A DNA stretch of 64,000 bases from Bombyx mori. Its lineage: Eukaryota; Arthropoda; Insecta; Lepidoptera; Bombycidae. The DNA lies in contig NC_085125.1 of NCBI RefSeq assembly GCF_030269925.1, positions 1,270,501 to 1,334,500 of the forward strand, written 5' to 3'. The number at the start of each line of letters is the position of its first letter. Position 1 is the stretch's first letter. Of the stretch, positions 34,204 to 45,216 are shown one piece after another. A program made the position numbers and the translations under genes. The notes under the pieces are model-generated. The model was not told the origin of the DNA, did no database searches, and saw only the letters and a program-made list of their open reading frames with translations.

Positions 34204-34486
34204 AAAATAAAAACTCTTATATCTCTACATCTGTTTTTCTAAAAGAGTCAAAAGAACAACAACCTTAACAATAACATAAACCTTAAATACTTTCTATCAT
34301 GTCTATAAATAAAATAGCGCGGGTAGTCACAGAAAACACACGAGTTTTTCGTTCACATTTGTTAAAATTGATTTAAAATATTAACAAAAGTCTTTTTTGA
34401 GAAATTGACCATTTATTGTGATAAGTACTAGTGTCTGCCTGCTGGGAAGTGTTATTCTCCTGTTTTAAATATTTACTGATTTCAAG

Positions 34487-35227
34487 ATGAATGTACTGCA
34501 AAGTAGTTTGTCAGACTTGTCGGAGCACTTTTACAAGAAGATGGCTGATTTTGAGGCAAAGCTTCATCCACAGTCAGTATCATCTCCCTCAACATCTTCT
34601 CCGGACCTGGCTGCTGAGTTTGCAGTGTTTCGAGCATTTATCACTGAGGCTGTGTCGGGTCTACAAAAACAGATTGAGGTTCTGTCTCACAAACTTGATC
34701 ACATGGAGATGCATGGCCGCAGGAAGATGTTGCTTTTCCACGGGGTGGTTGAACAGAAACAAGAAAATACATTCGAAATTGTGGCCGACATATTGAAAAA
34801 ACATTTTTCATTAAATACTGTTTCAGTTCACGATATTAAATGGTGTAACAGAATGAGACAGCCTTCTGCCAGGGAAAGGGCACGACCGATCTTGGTGAAG
34901 TTCCATGATTTTAGTTTCCGCAATAAGATCTGGTTTAGTAAGTCTCAATTAAAAAGGACTGGGATAACGGTTTCCGAATTTCTTACGAAACAACGGCACG
35001 ATGTTTTCATGGCAGCACGGGACAAGTTTGGAGTAACGAACTCGTGGACTAAAGAAGGCACAGTTTATGTTCTCGGCTCAGATGGCAAAAGACATCGGGT
35101 GTACTGCCGTAGACAACTGATTGAAATTGATAGACACACCGTGGAGACTGTTCCTGTACAAACTGCCGCAAAACCAAACACGGCGTCTGTTGCACCAAAG
35201 CTTAAGCGTGCGGCCGCCCGTAAATGA
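34487..35227 (+). CDS. LINE ORF1 protein, nucleic-acid-binding
   Basis: 246 codons with an intact frame from ATG to TGA. Residues about 40-80 form a leucine-rich heptad pattern (GLQKQIEVLSHKLDHME) expected of a trimerising coiled coil. The middle (LLFHGVVEQ, near residue 85, to about 180) follows the layout of the L1 ORF1-like RNA-binding fold, and the C terminus is basic (KLKRAAARK). ORF1 proteins of LINEs bind the element's RNA and act as chaperones during target-primed reverse transcription. No zinc knuckle is visible. It may still be translatable, but its partner ORF2 here is broken. Confidence 0.8.
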   Translation: MNVLQSSLSDLSEHFYKKMADFEAKLHPQSVSSPSTSSPDLAAEFAVFRAFITEAVSGLQKQIEVLSHKLDHMEMHGRRKMLLFHGVVEQKQENTFEIVADILKKHFSLNTVSVHDIKWCNRMRQPSARERARPILVKFHDFSFRNKIWFSKSQLKRTGITVSEFLTKQRHDVFMAARDKFGVTNSWTKEGTVYVLGSDGKRHRVYCRRQLIEIDRHTVETVPVQTAAKPNTASVAPKLKRAAARK

Positions 35228-36024
35228 AGATTCAATTTTATTCTGCATTTTTCATTTTATTTCTGTTACTATTACTTTCATCTTCAGGTCGAATTCATAT
35301 TCAGGTCGAATTCATATTTGTTTTTCGGGTAGTATAAGGTTTGTACATGAGTATTTCTGCTGAATAAGGCAGATTAAGCGAATAGTTCCAATCTGCTTAG
35401 TTGTTGTGTTCATACTCAGTTCATACATTTATTTTGTACTCTGCATAATTTAACATATTACTTGTTTATGTAAATGTAATAAATTTAACGCTCAATGACA
35501 TCACAACAACAAACACTTTTACCACAGATAATACTTTGACAAGCACAGATTATATTCTAATATAGATAACTTCGCGTGTTGTGTCATAGAGTAAGTATTT
35601 CGATATATATATATATTTTTTTTTTTTTTTTACGTATAATGTTGACTCCAACAATAATCTTGTGTTGACGAAATCTTTCTTCTTAATCTTTTTCCCATTT
35701 TTTTTTTATTACGACCTGAACTATGTATAATTTGTCTTTAGTAGTTTTGTTTTGTTTTTATTTGAATTATTGTTTTTCTTTTCTTTTCTTTAACTTCACG
35801 AATAATGTAAATATTTTTATTTTCAGTTTTATTTTTATTTATTGTTGTAACACTCAACCAGCGGGTGGACTGAATGTTTGTAGTTGAATTGTAACTACAT
35901 AACCTGTAAGTACATTGGTTTATTAATATTTATTGTTTTGCTTCTTTACGCAACGACGCATATTAATAATTTTGTTTAGAATATTACCTGATCTCATTTT
36001 ATATTTATTATAATTTAATTTTTG
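35228..36024 (+). other. Spacer between ORF1 and ORF2 of the outer LINE
   Basis: About 800 bp of AT-rich non-coding sequence with a T run at 35612-35628. It includes a 17-bp tandem duplication (TTCAGGTCGAATTCATA) near 35283-35318. This is long for a LINE inter-ORF gap. Confidence 0.55.
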
Positions 36025-38354
36025 ATGTCGGAAACGGAAAGCGATATAGCTGAAATATTTTTCTCAGCAAGTAGTAATGATGCAAGTTTTACCAGTGTTC
36101 CTTCTTTGGCTGAGACACTAATGTCGCAGTTTTCTGATGGTTCCCGGAACTTTAATGTTGTTCACATTAATGCCCAGAGCGTACCAGCACATTTTCCTGA
36201 TATGCTGGCAAGTTTTAGCTGTGAGAACATCCACGCCATTCTTATTTCCGAATCATGGCTTAAGCCTTGTCTCCCTTCATGTTCGTATGCTTTACCTGGC
36301 TTCCGTCTTATTCGCAACGATCGCATAAGTGGTGGTGGCGGTGGTGTAGCCATAAGTATATCTCCGCACACACATTGAGTATACAATAATTAGTCTGTCT
36401 GCACAGCCTCCTCCACCTAATGCCGGTGAGCATCTTTTTCTGGAAGTGGAGCTAAACCACCGTAAAGTTCTCTTGGGTGTCTACTACTCACCCTCGTCAC
36501 ATTTAGATTTTTTCTCATCCTTTGAAGGCATCCTCGAAACGTTAGTTCCTTCTTACAACCATTGCATAATAATGGGTGATTTTAACACATGTCTTCTTAA
36601 AAGTAATAGTCGTTCTTCTTCTTTTCTATCTGTTACCGAATCTTGTAATTTATCTATTCTCCCCTTAAATGCTACACACACTTTCCCCAACTGTACCCCG
36701 TCACTTCTTGACCTAATTTTGATTAGCTCTCGAGATCACGTCGCTAAACACGGACAGTGCTCAGCCGATGCGTTTTCTTACCACGATTTACTTTTCCTTT
36801 CTTATAAGATTCGCCCCCCCAAGGCCAAATCTAGAATCCTCTTGCAACGCAATTTTGGTGGTATAGACCTGGATAACCTTCGTGAAGATGCTAGTGGTAT
36901 TGACTGGGACCCCTTATTTGCATGTGACGACTGTGACGAAAAGGTTAAGCTCCTTACAACACTTTTAACAGAACTATACGATAAACATGCACCGATCCGT
37001 CCGGTAAGGCTTAAGCATTTACCCTCGCCTTGGCTTACGGAGGAACTCAAATATTATTATCTAAAAAAGCAGCATCCAAGGCAAGGTTCAAGAGAATACC
37101 TACAGTTGAGAATCGTAATAATTACATGCGGATTCGAAATCGCTGCAACAGGATGTGTAGGGATGCTCAACGCCAACATATTCATACTTCTGTAGAAAAT
37201 GGAGATCCGGTGAAGGTCTGGAAATTTCTTAGAACTTTGGGGATTGGAAAGACACGTCATGTGATACCCCCTTCTGACGTGAATTTAAATGCATTAAATT
37301 TACATTTTTCAACTTCGTCCAATTTTGATGTGACAGTTAAATCGAATACAATGAACTCTCTTTCAAATCTCCCGACCCCGGATTTTTCACCGTTTATTTT
37401 CAATCACTTAACGGCTTGTGGTGTTAAGAAGAGCATCTTATCTATTACTTCTAATGCAGTCGGTGCTGACAATTTGAGCCGAAATATGATCCTACCAATC
37501 CTTGATGAAATCCTTCCTGTAATTACGCATATCATGAATTACTCTTTGAGTAATGGTACCTTTCCCTTTGCCTGGAAGGACGCGCAAATTACACCTCTGC
37601 CTAAAAAGCCTAATCCCAAATCATTTTCCGAGTATCGTCCTATATCCATCTTATCTTTCCTATCCAAGGTTTTAGAACGGCTTATTCATGCACAGCTGAG
37701 TGAATTCCTTTATGAAAATAATCTCTTAAATCCCTTCCAATCTGGTTTCCGTCCTGGTCACAGTACTACGACTGCATTGGTAAATATCACGGATGATATT
37801 AGGCTCGGCATGGAGAGGGGAATGTTGACGGTGCTTGCATTGCTTGACTTTAGTAATGCTTTCAACACCGTTGATATTGACATTCTCCTTGCTACACTTG
37901 GCTCTCTTAACACATCTCCATCCGTAGTTGACTGGTTTCGTAGTTACCTGTCTGGTCGCCGGCAGCGTGTTCGCATCGAAGATAATTTTTCTTCGTGGTG
38001 TGACACATGCGTAGGTGTTCCGCAGGGTGGCGTTTTATCTCCATTGCTCTTCGCGATATATATTAATTCTGTCTCCAACCATCTCATTTCCTCCTACCAC
38101 TTGTATGCAGACGATCTCCAGCTTTATACGCAAGCCCCGGTGGAAGAATTGCCTCTTGCTTGCACCAAAGTAAATAATGACTTACTTAGTATAACAAATT
38201 GGAGTAAATCTTATGGGCTGCAAATAAATCCGACAAAAACTCAGGTCATTATTGTCGGTGCACTTAGAAGGCTTGCGACAGTTGATTTTTTTTTTTTTTT
38301 TTTTTTATTGCCTTTGTAGGCAGACGGGCATACGGCCCACCTGATGGTGAGTGG

Positions 38355-41320
38355 TTACCGTCGCCCATGGACTTCAGCAATGCCAGGGGCAGAGCCAAGC
38401 CGCTGCCTACCGCTTAATACTCTCCATAAGCCTCGTTTGAAGAAGGACATGTCATAGCGCTCGGGAAACACCGTGGAGGGGAGCTCATTCCATAGCCGGA
38501 TGGTACGTGGCAAAAAAGATCTCTGGAAACGCACTGTGGATGACCGCAGTGGCTCCAGGTAGTATGGATGAACTCTACTCCGGTGGCGGGCGGTGCGATG
38601 GTAAAAACGAGATGCTGGTATCATCTCGAACAATTCCTCAGAGCACTCCCCATGGAACATACGGTACAAAATACAGAGGGAACCGAAGTCCCTCCGCAGA
38701 CCCAGAGGCTCCAAACGATCCGAGAGAATGGGATTATCGACAATCCGAACGGCCCTCCTCTGTATGGAGTCAAATGGAAGAAGCTGGTACTTGGGAGCCC
38801 CGGCCCAGAGATGGGAGCAGTACTCCACGCGAGGCCGGACTTGTGCTTTATAAAGCAAAAGTCTTTGTCCAGGCGTGAAGTACCGCTTCGCTCTGTTGAG
38901 GACTCCCAGCATTTTGGACGCCAACTTGGCTTTGCCTTCCAAATGACTCCGAAACTGGACATCGCTCGAAATGTCGACCCCAAGTATCCCGATACTCTCG
39001 GAAGGTTGCAGGGATACTCCTTGGAATTGCGGCGCCATGACAAAGGGGTCCTTCTTCGCAGTGAACGCGCAAACCTGTGTCTTCAACGGGTTGAATTGAA
39101 CTAAGTTCGATTCACCCCATTTGGAGACTCGCCCCAGAGAGTTCTCCACTTCAGACACAAGTTTTGATCGTCTCTCTTGCACCACGCTCCGAGAGAGACT
39201 CTGATGGCCGATATATCGCGCATCCCCCGTGCTATCATCTGCATAGCAATGCATGCCATCAATAGACAGCATGTCATTGATATACAGGATGAAAAGCGTG
39301 GGGGAGAGCACCGAACCTTGTGGAACGCCAGCGTTAATGGTCATGGTATCAGAACAGTCACCGTCTACAACGACCGTGATGCTCCGCCCATCCAAAAAGC
39401 TAGCGATCCACTTGCAGAGACCCTCGGGGATTCCGTAAGATGGTAACTTCGATAGAAGTGCCCTATGCCAGACCCTGTCGAAGGCCTTCGCGATATCAAG
39501 GCTCACAGCAAGAGCCTCGCCCTTGCTCTCCAAGGCTTCAGCCCACCTGTGAGTAAGGTATACAAGAAGATCGCCAGCTGAGCGACCGTGACGGAAACCG
39601 TACTGTCGGTCACTGATCAGCTGGCGATCTTCAAGATACTTCAGGAGTTGTGTATTTATAATTCGCTCCATCACCTTGGAAAGCAAGGAAGTTATCGCGA
39701 TAGGCCTGTAGCTCGATGGGTCCGACCGGTCACCCTTCTTGGGGATAGGGTGGACGTGGGCGGTCTTCCATGAAGACGGAACCCTGTTAGTGCAATAAGA
39801 GAGGCGATACAAACGCGTTAGCGCAGGTGTCAGCTCAGGGGCGCACGTTTTCAAAACCACTGCGGGGATGCCGTCTGGCCCACTCGACTTATGGACGTCC
39901 AGGAGTCTGAGCTCCCGCCTGACTGCACACTGTGTGAAGCAGATTTCCGGCAGGGAGCTATCACACCGGGGGATGTTCGGTGGTGTGGCACCCCCGTCGT
40001 CCACAGTCGAGTTCGAGGCGAAGAGTTTGACCAGAAGGTCAGCCTTCTCTTTCGCGCTGTGGGCCAGATTGTCATCAGACTTGCGCAGTGGTGGGAGACT
40101 AGACCTGCAGAAGTTTCCTTCTGCAGCTTTGGCGAGCGACCAAAAAGCACGGCTCCCGGAGGGATAGCTCTTCAATCGCTCGCCAACTCTAGCGACGTGC
40201 TCCGACTTCGCCTTGGCAATTACCTTCTTGTAGGACCTGGAAGCGGCGTTATATTTCCGCCTTTCCCCTGAGATGTTAGGATCCCGACGTCTCCTGGCAT
40301 TATCCCATGCCACGTATGCGGACCGCTTGAGGTGTGCAGCATCCCTGCTGGCATTGTTATACCAGGGTCTGCTGCGACCCCCAACGGGCACTTCAGAGGA
40401 GGGAATAAACAATTCCATCCCCTGGAGCACCACGTCTTTAAGACGGTCCGCACAGACGTCAGGATCAGCAGAGGAAAAGCAGAACCGCCCCCATGGGTAG
40501 GATGCGTAAAATTCACGCAATCCATCCCAGTCTGCTGACATATACCGCCAAACTCTTCGATACCTGGTCGTCGTTCGACGATCAGGACGAGAGAGTGGTA
40601 CGGCAGCACGAATAAGGCAGTGATCAGACGATCCAAGCGGAGCGTCGACCACCACACTGTATCCGGCCGGATCTGTGGTCAGCAGAAGGTCCAACAAAGA
40701 AGGCTCGTGCCCCTCGATATCTGGGACACGGGTGGGCTGTGTCACCAGCTGGGAGAAGCCGTAGGCCAAGGCGAAATCGTAGGCAGTCCGACCCGGGAGG
40801 TCAGTGGTTCTGGATCCCAACCACTCTTGGTGGTGAGCATTAAAGTCTCCAAGAACCACTACCTCCGCAGATGGGTACTGCTCAAGCACGCGGTTAGTCC
40901 CCTCTTGCACATGCTCAAACAGAGCTGAACCTGCATCACTGCTGTGGGACCTGTACAGGCACGCGTAGATTCGGCTACGGCCCCCGTGATCTACGCGCAG
41001 CCACAAGAGGGACAGGTCCCGTTGTTCGAGGCCCCGAAGACGGCGACAACAGACATCAGCCCGGACGAATACGCACACCCCGGCTTTACGCAGGAAGTTG
41101 TGCTCCAATACGTAGCCGGGGTATTCAAGGTATGAGGTATCATCCGGAGCAGATATCTGCGTCTCCGTTAAAAAAAAAGCAGGGCAGGCTGCGCCGTCTC
41201 AAGGTGGTGGTGTACGGCGTCAAGGTTGCTATGTAGGCCCCTGACATTGCTGAAATCCACATTAAATGTGGAATGGGGGACCGCCTGTGAAACCCTTTTC
41301 TTTTTTTTTGTCGTCTTCAT
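38355..41320 (-). pseudogene. Inner LINE ORF2: endonuclease and reverse transcriptase, one frameshift
   Basis: The coding frame probably starts at the ATG at 41318-41320 and gives the endonuclease opening NVDFSNVRGLHSNLD. It breaks in a run of nine A (41170-41178); 10 or 7 would be in frame. From there one frame continues for over 900 codons to the stop at 38355. Motifs in order are GDFNAHHQEWLGS, GSSDHCLIRA (endonuclease), SYRPIAITSLLSKVMER, QYGFRHGRSA, LDIAKAFDRVWH, GVPQGSVLSPTLF and the catalytic CYADD. The long C-terminal region ends AEVHGRR. The apparent start at 41108 is a TTG inside the endonuclease and is not the true start. One indel aside, this copy looks nearly intact. Confidence 0.9.
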
Positions 41321-41951
41321 GATGTTTATGTTTTCGGAGAGTAGGATTAGGAGAGGTAGGATGTTGGAGGTGAGATCGAGGCAACACCTGAATGAAGCGC
41401 GGAACATAGTACGTGCTCGACCACGGGTTGCGTGAGAGACTGACGCAGGGCATGGAAGGGCCCCCAGTCCACTCTGCGTGCGATCGCCGGGATCCACTCC
41501 GGTCTCCGACTCCGGCACGACGATCGCACGGCAGGATTTTACACCGGTTGGCGGGACAGCTTCCCGGGGCGGAGTTTAGTAGAGACACCCGGGTTCAGGT
41601 CCCCTACTGACCGGCGGGCGGCAGCGGGTACCGTTTCACTGGGTCTCCCTATACCCCCGTCAAACAATCACGCCCCGTGAGTTCGCACGCACGTCTGCTC
41701 CGCAAGTTCCAGGCGTCACCAAGACTCAACCCCAACAAGGAAGGGGAAAGGGAAGGGATAGAACTGGCTCTCCAACCCAACGCCGGAACACAGCTAGGCT
41801 ATTTGGCGGCGGACTCTAGTTGGAGGGTGGTCGCCAGCCAGTCGGACTAGGTCCTACCACCGGTTATGTTTTCGGCTCCCGTTTAGCACCACCCAGGGGT
41901 CACTTGTAGGGAATCGCGGGTTAAACCTACGGAAGCGGGAAGCACCAACCC
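41321..41951 (-). other. 5' region of the inner LINE
   Basis: GC-rich, about 630 bp, unlike the AT-rich neighbourhood. The overlapping short frames on both strands show no domain. It probably acts as the 5' untranslated region and internal promoter of the inner LINE. Confidence 0.6.
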
Positions 41952-41992
41952 CAATTGAAATTGGGGGACGCGAATTCCCCCAATTTCAATTG
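41952..41992. repeat. 17-bp perfect inverted repeat at the inner LINE 5' junction
   Basis: CAATTGAAATTGGGGGA (41952-41968) and its exact reverse complement (41976-41992) are separated by CGCGAAT. The right arm overlaps the target duplication at 41987-41994. The hairpin could be a by-product of 5' end joining (the DNA copying its own flank) rather than part of the element. Confidence 0.9.
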
Positions 41993-42964
41993 ATGGAGTT
42001 CAAATACCAGTTAGTGATAAGGTGAGAAACTTGGGTATCTTTGTAGATAGGCATATGTCATGGGATGCACAAATTAAAGAAACTTGTCGAAAGATTTATG
42101 CGGCTGCAGGATCCTTAAGACGTCTGCGAAATTTTCTCCCAACTGCCACCAAGACTGCGCTTGCACAATCTCTTCTTCTCCCCATCCTTGATTATGCTGA
42201 TGTTAGCTATCTCGATCTCACTGAAGCACAATTAAATAAACTAGAGCGTCTTCAAAATTTCTGTTTAAGATTTATATTTGGCTTACGAAAATATGATCAC
42301 GTCTCAGAATTTCGCGCTAAGCTCAAGTGGCTGCCAATTCGCCTTCGTCGGAATGCTCATATTATTTCTTTGCTCTATACTGTTCTATTTAATCCTTCTT
42401 CTCCTTCTTATCTCAAAAGACGCTTTGAGTTTATCCGTGATACACATACCATATCCCTGAGATCAACGGACAACATGCAATTAATGATGCCAGTGCATTC
42501 GACAAGGTTCTACGATCATTCCTTTACTGTTCAAGCTATTCGTTTGTGGAATGCTCTCCCGGTACGTATACGACATGCTGAAACATTAAATTCGTTCAAA
42601 CGCCTCATTAAGGAACATTTTTTAAATACTAGTCAACCGATTTAACATGTGATAAGGTAGATTTCCGAAATTGGTATCTACTTAAATTGTATATGTTTCA
42701 AAGGTATTTTAAGTATCTTTTATATGTAAATTACTTATTCTTATTTATGTGTAAAGAAGCAAAATTTAAACTTAATTTATTTATTTTTATTTCTAATAGT
42801 TATTATTATATTATAATACTTTGTATTAATTTTATGTATATTTACAGAGATATGTATGTGTATATGTATGTGTACATATATGTATATGTATTTCACTGGA
42901 ATGGTACACCGCGCGTAGTTCGTTTCCAAATGATTCTTGTCCACCTGATGGTTGTCTGGAAGAG

Positions 42965-42979
42965 ATCGCTTTTAGCGAT
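42965..42979 (+). other. Stem-loop in the outer LINE 3'UTR
   Basis: ATCGCT-TTT-AGCGAT, in the context AGAGATCGCTTTTAGCGATA, followed by AGACCGCC. A hairpin at this position is characteristic of CR1/L2-type 3' ends, where it is thought to be recognised by the reverse transcriptase. Confidence 0.6.
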
Positions 42980-43054
42980 AAGACCGCCAATTGTACTTTT
43001 TGTTTTTAATGTATCGCACTTGTATTATTTGTTTTTTTGGTGTACAATAAAGAA

Positions 43055-43072
43055 TACTCTCTCTCTCTCTCT
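43055..43072 (+). repeat. (CT)n microsatellite ending the outer LINE
   Basis: About eight to nine CT dinucleotides after ACAATAAAGAATA. It is the LINE's 3' terminal repeat and lies 8-25 bases before the splice acceptor at 43079. Confidence 0.9.
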
Positions 43073-43079
43073 ATTTCAG

Positions 43080-43252
43080 GAGAAAATGGGCAAAATTCCT
43101 CGCAGTTTTCATGAAGGAAACCTTTCCCGAAAGGCTACACAATACGCTCTATCGGGAGTAATTACGCAACTTAGTAAATCCAATAGATTCGATTTTTATG
43201 AGATGACGCAGACATCCCGTCCCCACGAAAGTTTGTCGAAAATATTACATCA
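43080..43252 (+). CDS. Candidate host-gene exon, function unknown
   Basis: A 173-bp block with acceptor CTCTCTATTTCAG (AG at 43078-43079) and a strong donor, CA followed by GTAAGT, at 43253. Only the frame beginning GAG AAA ATG is open across the block; the other two frames carry stops. It encodes 57 codons plus two bases (start EKMGKIPRSFHEGNL, end ESLSKILH). It is not LINE-like, lies outside any repeat I recognise, and codon usage looks like ordinary coding sequence. I do not recognise the family. Other exons of this gene are not apparent nearby, so it may belong to a gene with long introns, or be a chance match. Confidence 0.5.
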
Positions 43253-44494
43253 GTAAGTTTAATTCACTTAAGGAACCTCAATCAAACTTCATTCTATTTG
43301 TAAATAGGAAGAGATCGATCAATCAAAACTTTTGCTGGGTATCATTAAGTTTCACTCAGAAGCTTACTCGTTGTATTGAAAGCTCAATATAAATAGATTG
43401 GAGTTTCGTTGCGTTAATTTCATTTTTTGGCATAACTTTAATTATATGGGCTTGTAGTTTTCTTTGGTTACCGATTAGCGCTGCCCAATTTGAAACATGA
43501 GGTTTTAGTTTCAGTTTAACTGGGTCCTCTGAAGTACCTGTCACCTAATGAATACTGTACTTTGAAGGCTATCTTATCTGCTTACCACACGATTTCGTTG
43601 ACTTCATATCTGAAAATAGATGGTAGCAGTGCATGGGCTAAAGTAAGCACTATAAAATATTGGACCTAGCCTTGACAGATTTGCCGAGTATAGTACAATA
43701 TACAAAACAGATTTAAAAGAGATACCACTTCGACTCCATTTATCAAAACGAAAACACCGCATCCGAAACTGGATAAATAATCAAAAACTCTAAAGCTAAT
43801 AAAGCTGCGAAAGCTGTTCCGAAGCACATTTGCGACCGCAACTTAAAGATCAATTCTGAAATCCACTAAAAACTCACCGAGAAACTACCCTTTGTAACAT
43901 GACAACAATTTTTTTTACTGCCCAAAAAATTCTTCATCCCCTCAATTCTTATAATACAAACATCATACCGACCGCAAACGTCTTTGGTATATAACCTTAC
44001 TATCGAGAAATTCGTTTCTATCTTTCGTTACGTGAATTTTCAATTCTATTGTCAAAAAAATAGGGTGGTTGTTTGTTTAAATTTACTTTCCGTCAATGGA
44101 AATGACAAAAGTGCCTATTGAAGCGATTCATGAATATATGTATTCTCTCGTTCGGTACTATGCCTCCGAATTTGAATGGTCCGTGTGACGTCAGATTTTT
44201 TTCGTATGAATATCGCTTGTAATTTATCAATCTTGTCGGATAACGCTGTGATGTCGTCTATCGTAGCATCTTGCGGATTGAATTTTATGTATGAATTATG
44301 TAGATACGACCGTCTGACTATGGCTAGTGCAAGCTTTAAGCTCTAACGGAAATATATCGCTATTGCAATTTTTATTTGGTTATTTTATTTTATTTATTGG
44401 GTACCAACATGTTACACATCAGCACAGAACAGTACAGGTATCATGTAAATTGATTTCACACTAAATGCTAACATAATTATAGGCGCCGACTGCA
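43253..44494. other. No gene seen
   Basis: AT-rich. If 43080-43252 is an exon, this is the following intron. No other exon-like block with good splice sites stood out. Confidence 0.5.
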
Positions 44495-44545
44495 TGCATT
44501 GAAAAAAAAAGCGGTTCGTCTGCCTTCAAGGGCAATAAAAAAAAA
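44495..44545 (+). mobile_element. Inner-LINE family tail end, joined to inverted Bm1
   Basis: TTCGTCTGCCTTCAAGGGCA ATAAAAAAAAA, the last 35 bp of the LINE tail, is followed directly by an inverted Bm1 5' body. Confidence 0.7.
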
Positions 44546-44558
44546 TCCTACCCGTGCG

Positions 44559-44624
44559 GACTCACAAGAGGTTCTACCGCCAGTAATGTACTTACATTAC
44601 TGGCGGTAGAACCTCTTGTGAGTC
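44559..44624. repeat. Perfect 32-bp inverted repeat made of the Bm1 body start
   Basis: The arms 44559-44590 and 44593-44624 are exact reverse complements separated by only two bases (CT). Each arm is the start of the Bm1 body with the variant TGGCGGTAGAACCTCTTG, plus ATGTA at the centre. It would extrude as a tight hairpin. Confidence 0.95.
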
Positions 44625-45053
44625 TTTACTTAAAAAAAAATTTTTCACTTTTCCAATCATTAAGTGATTATTCAAAAAATGGGACAGTGAATAAAGCGAT
44701 GTCTTTAATGAAATTTGCTGCGGAATCAAACAACATAGTCTCCCTTTACTTTGATCAAAGCAGAATTGGTACAGGACGTGAGCGAAATATTGAAATTGTA
44801 TTTATAACGTATTTTGGAATTTGGGTTACTTCAACAATATACTCGCAGCGTATTCAAAATATAATGTATGTAAAATTTATCATTTAAACTTTGTTTGGGC
44901 TTCTAAAATATTATGAATTTTTTTAGATACTTGAGACCTTAGAACTTATATCTCAAGGTGGGTGGCGCATTTACGTTGTGAATGACTATGGGCTCCAGTA
45001 ACCACTTAACACCAGGTGGGCTGTGAGCTCGTCCACCCATCTAAGCAATAAAA
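44593..45053 (+). mobile_element. Bm1 SINE with its interior replaced
   Basis: The body starts at 44598 (ACTGGCGGTAGAACCTCTTG), stops at GAGTC (44624) and resumes at 44932 with TTGAGACCTTAGAACTTATA through to the A tail at 45053. About 300 bp of unrelated AT-rich sequence (44625-44931) sits where 100 bp of Bm1 should be. The 89-codon frame at 44618-44887 falls inside this replacement and has no domain. Confidence 0.8.
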
Positions 45054-45216
45054 AAAAGACACGTAAACATTTAGCATAAAAAAAAACTAACATTCTTAAA
45101 TTTCATTTTCACATTTTGACTTGTTGCAATATAATCAGCCCAAACACGTTAACTAGTCGTGTTAGCTTCAGTGAGAACAAATTTCCTTGGATGCTATTCG
45201 TATATATTATATATAT

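Larger units (their letters stand above)
38287..41986 (-). mobile_element. Inner LINE (Jockey/CR1 group) nested in the outer LINE
   Basis: About 3.7 kb, flanked by CAGTTGAT (38279-38286) and CAATTGAT (41987-41994), a target duplication with one mismatch. The 3' end is a 20-base T run on the + strand followed by the ATTGCCTTTGTAGGCAGACG tail, identical in layout to the many tail fragments in the window. The GC-rich 5' region (41321-41950) has no long intact ORF1-like frame. The part after excision (3,708 bp) is a multiple of three, so the outer frame is in phase across it. The exact clade within the Jockey/CR1 group cannot be decided by eye. Confidence 0.9.
36025..42645 (+). pseudogene. Outer LINE ORF2: endonuclease and reverse transcriptase, broken
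   Basis: Starts at the ATG at 36025. Endonuclease motifs are NVVHINAQSV, the SESWL block, GDFNTC and the SYHDLL block. Reverse transcriptase motifs are EYRPISILSFLSKVLER, FQSGFRPGHST, LLDFSNAFNTVD, GVPQGGVLSPLLF and the catalytic YADD. Two frameshifts occur, one in a (CA)n run near 36365-36374 and one in an A6 run near 37063-37069. The frame then runs open into the insertion at 38287 and resumes in the same frame at 41995, ending at the stop before 42645. The remaining C-terminal segment (SLRRLRNFLPT, FIRDTHTISLR, IRLWNALP) is intact. Confidence 0.88.
34310..43072 (+). mobile_element. Outer CR1/L2-like LINE, split by another LINE
   Basis: Order: 5'UTR (left edge uncertain, about 34.3 kb), ORF1 (34487-35227), an AT-rich spacer, ORF2 (36025 onward), an insertion at 38287-41994, the rest of ORF2 to 42645, and a 3'UTR ending GTACAATAAAGAATACTCTC with a (CT)n run. 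ORF2 has endonuclease and reverse transcriptase blocks, and ORF1 has a coiled coil and an RNA-binding-like fold. A short 3' repeat instead of poly(A) and a conserved 3' stem-loop are CR1/L2 habits. Without the insertion the element is about 5 kb, so this is probably near full length. Confidence 0.85.

Noticed and set aside
38507..40657. Many + and - strand ORFs of 60-180 codons
   Set aside because: All lie inside the inner LINE ORF2 in other frames; GC-rich coding sequence produces such shadows.
42687..43256. 189-codon ORF as one gene
   Set aside because: Its first 130 codons translate the AT-rich 3'UTR and (CT)n of the outer LINE; only the last 57 codons coincide with the exon-like block.
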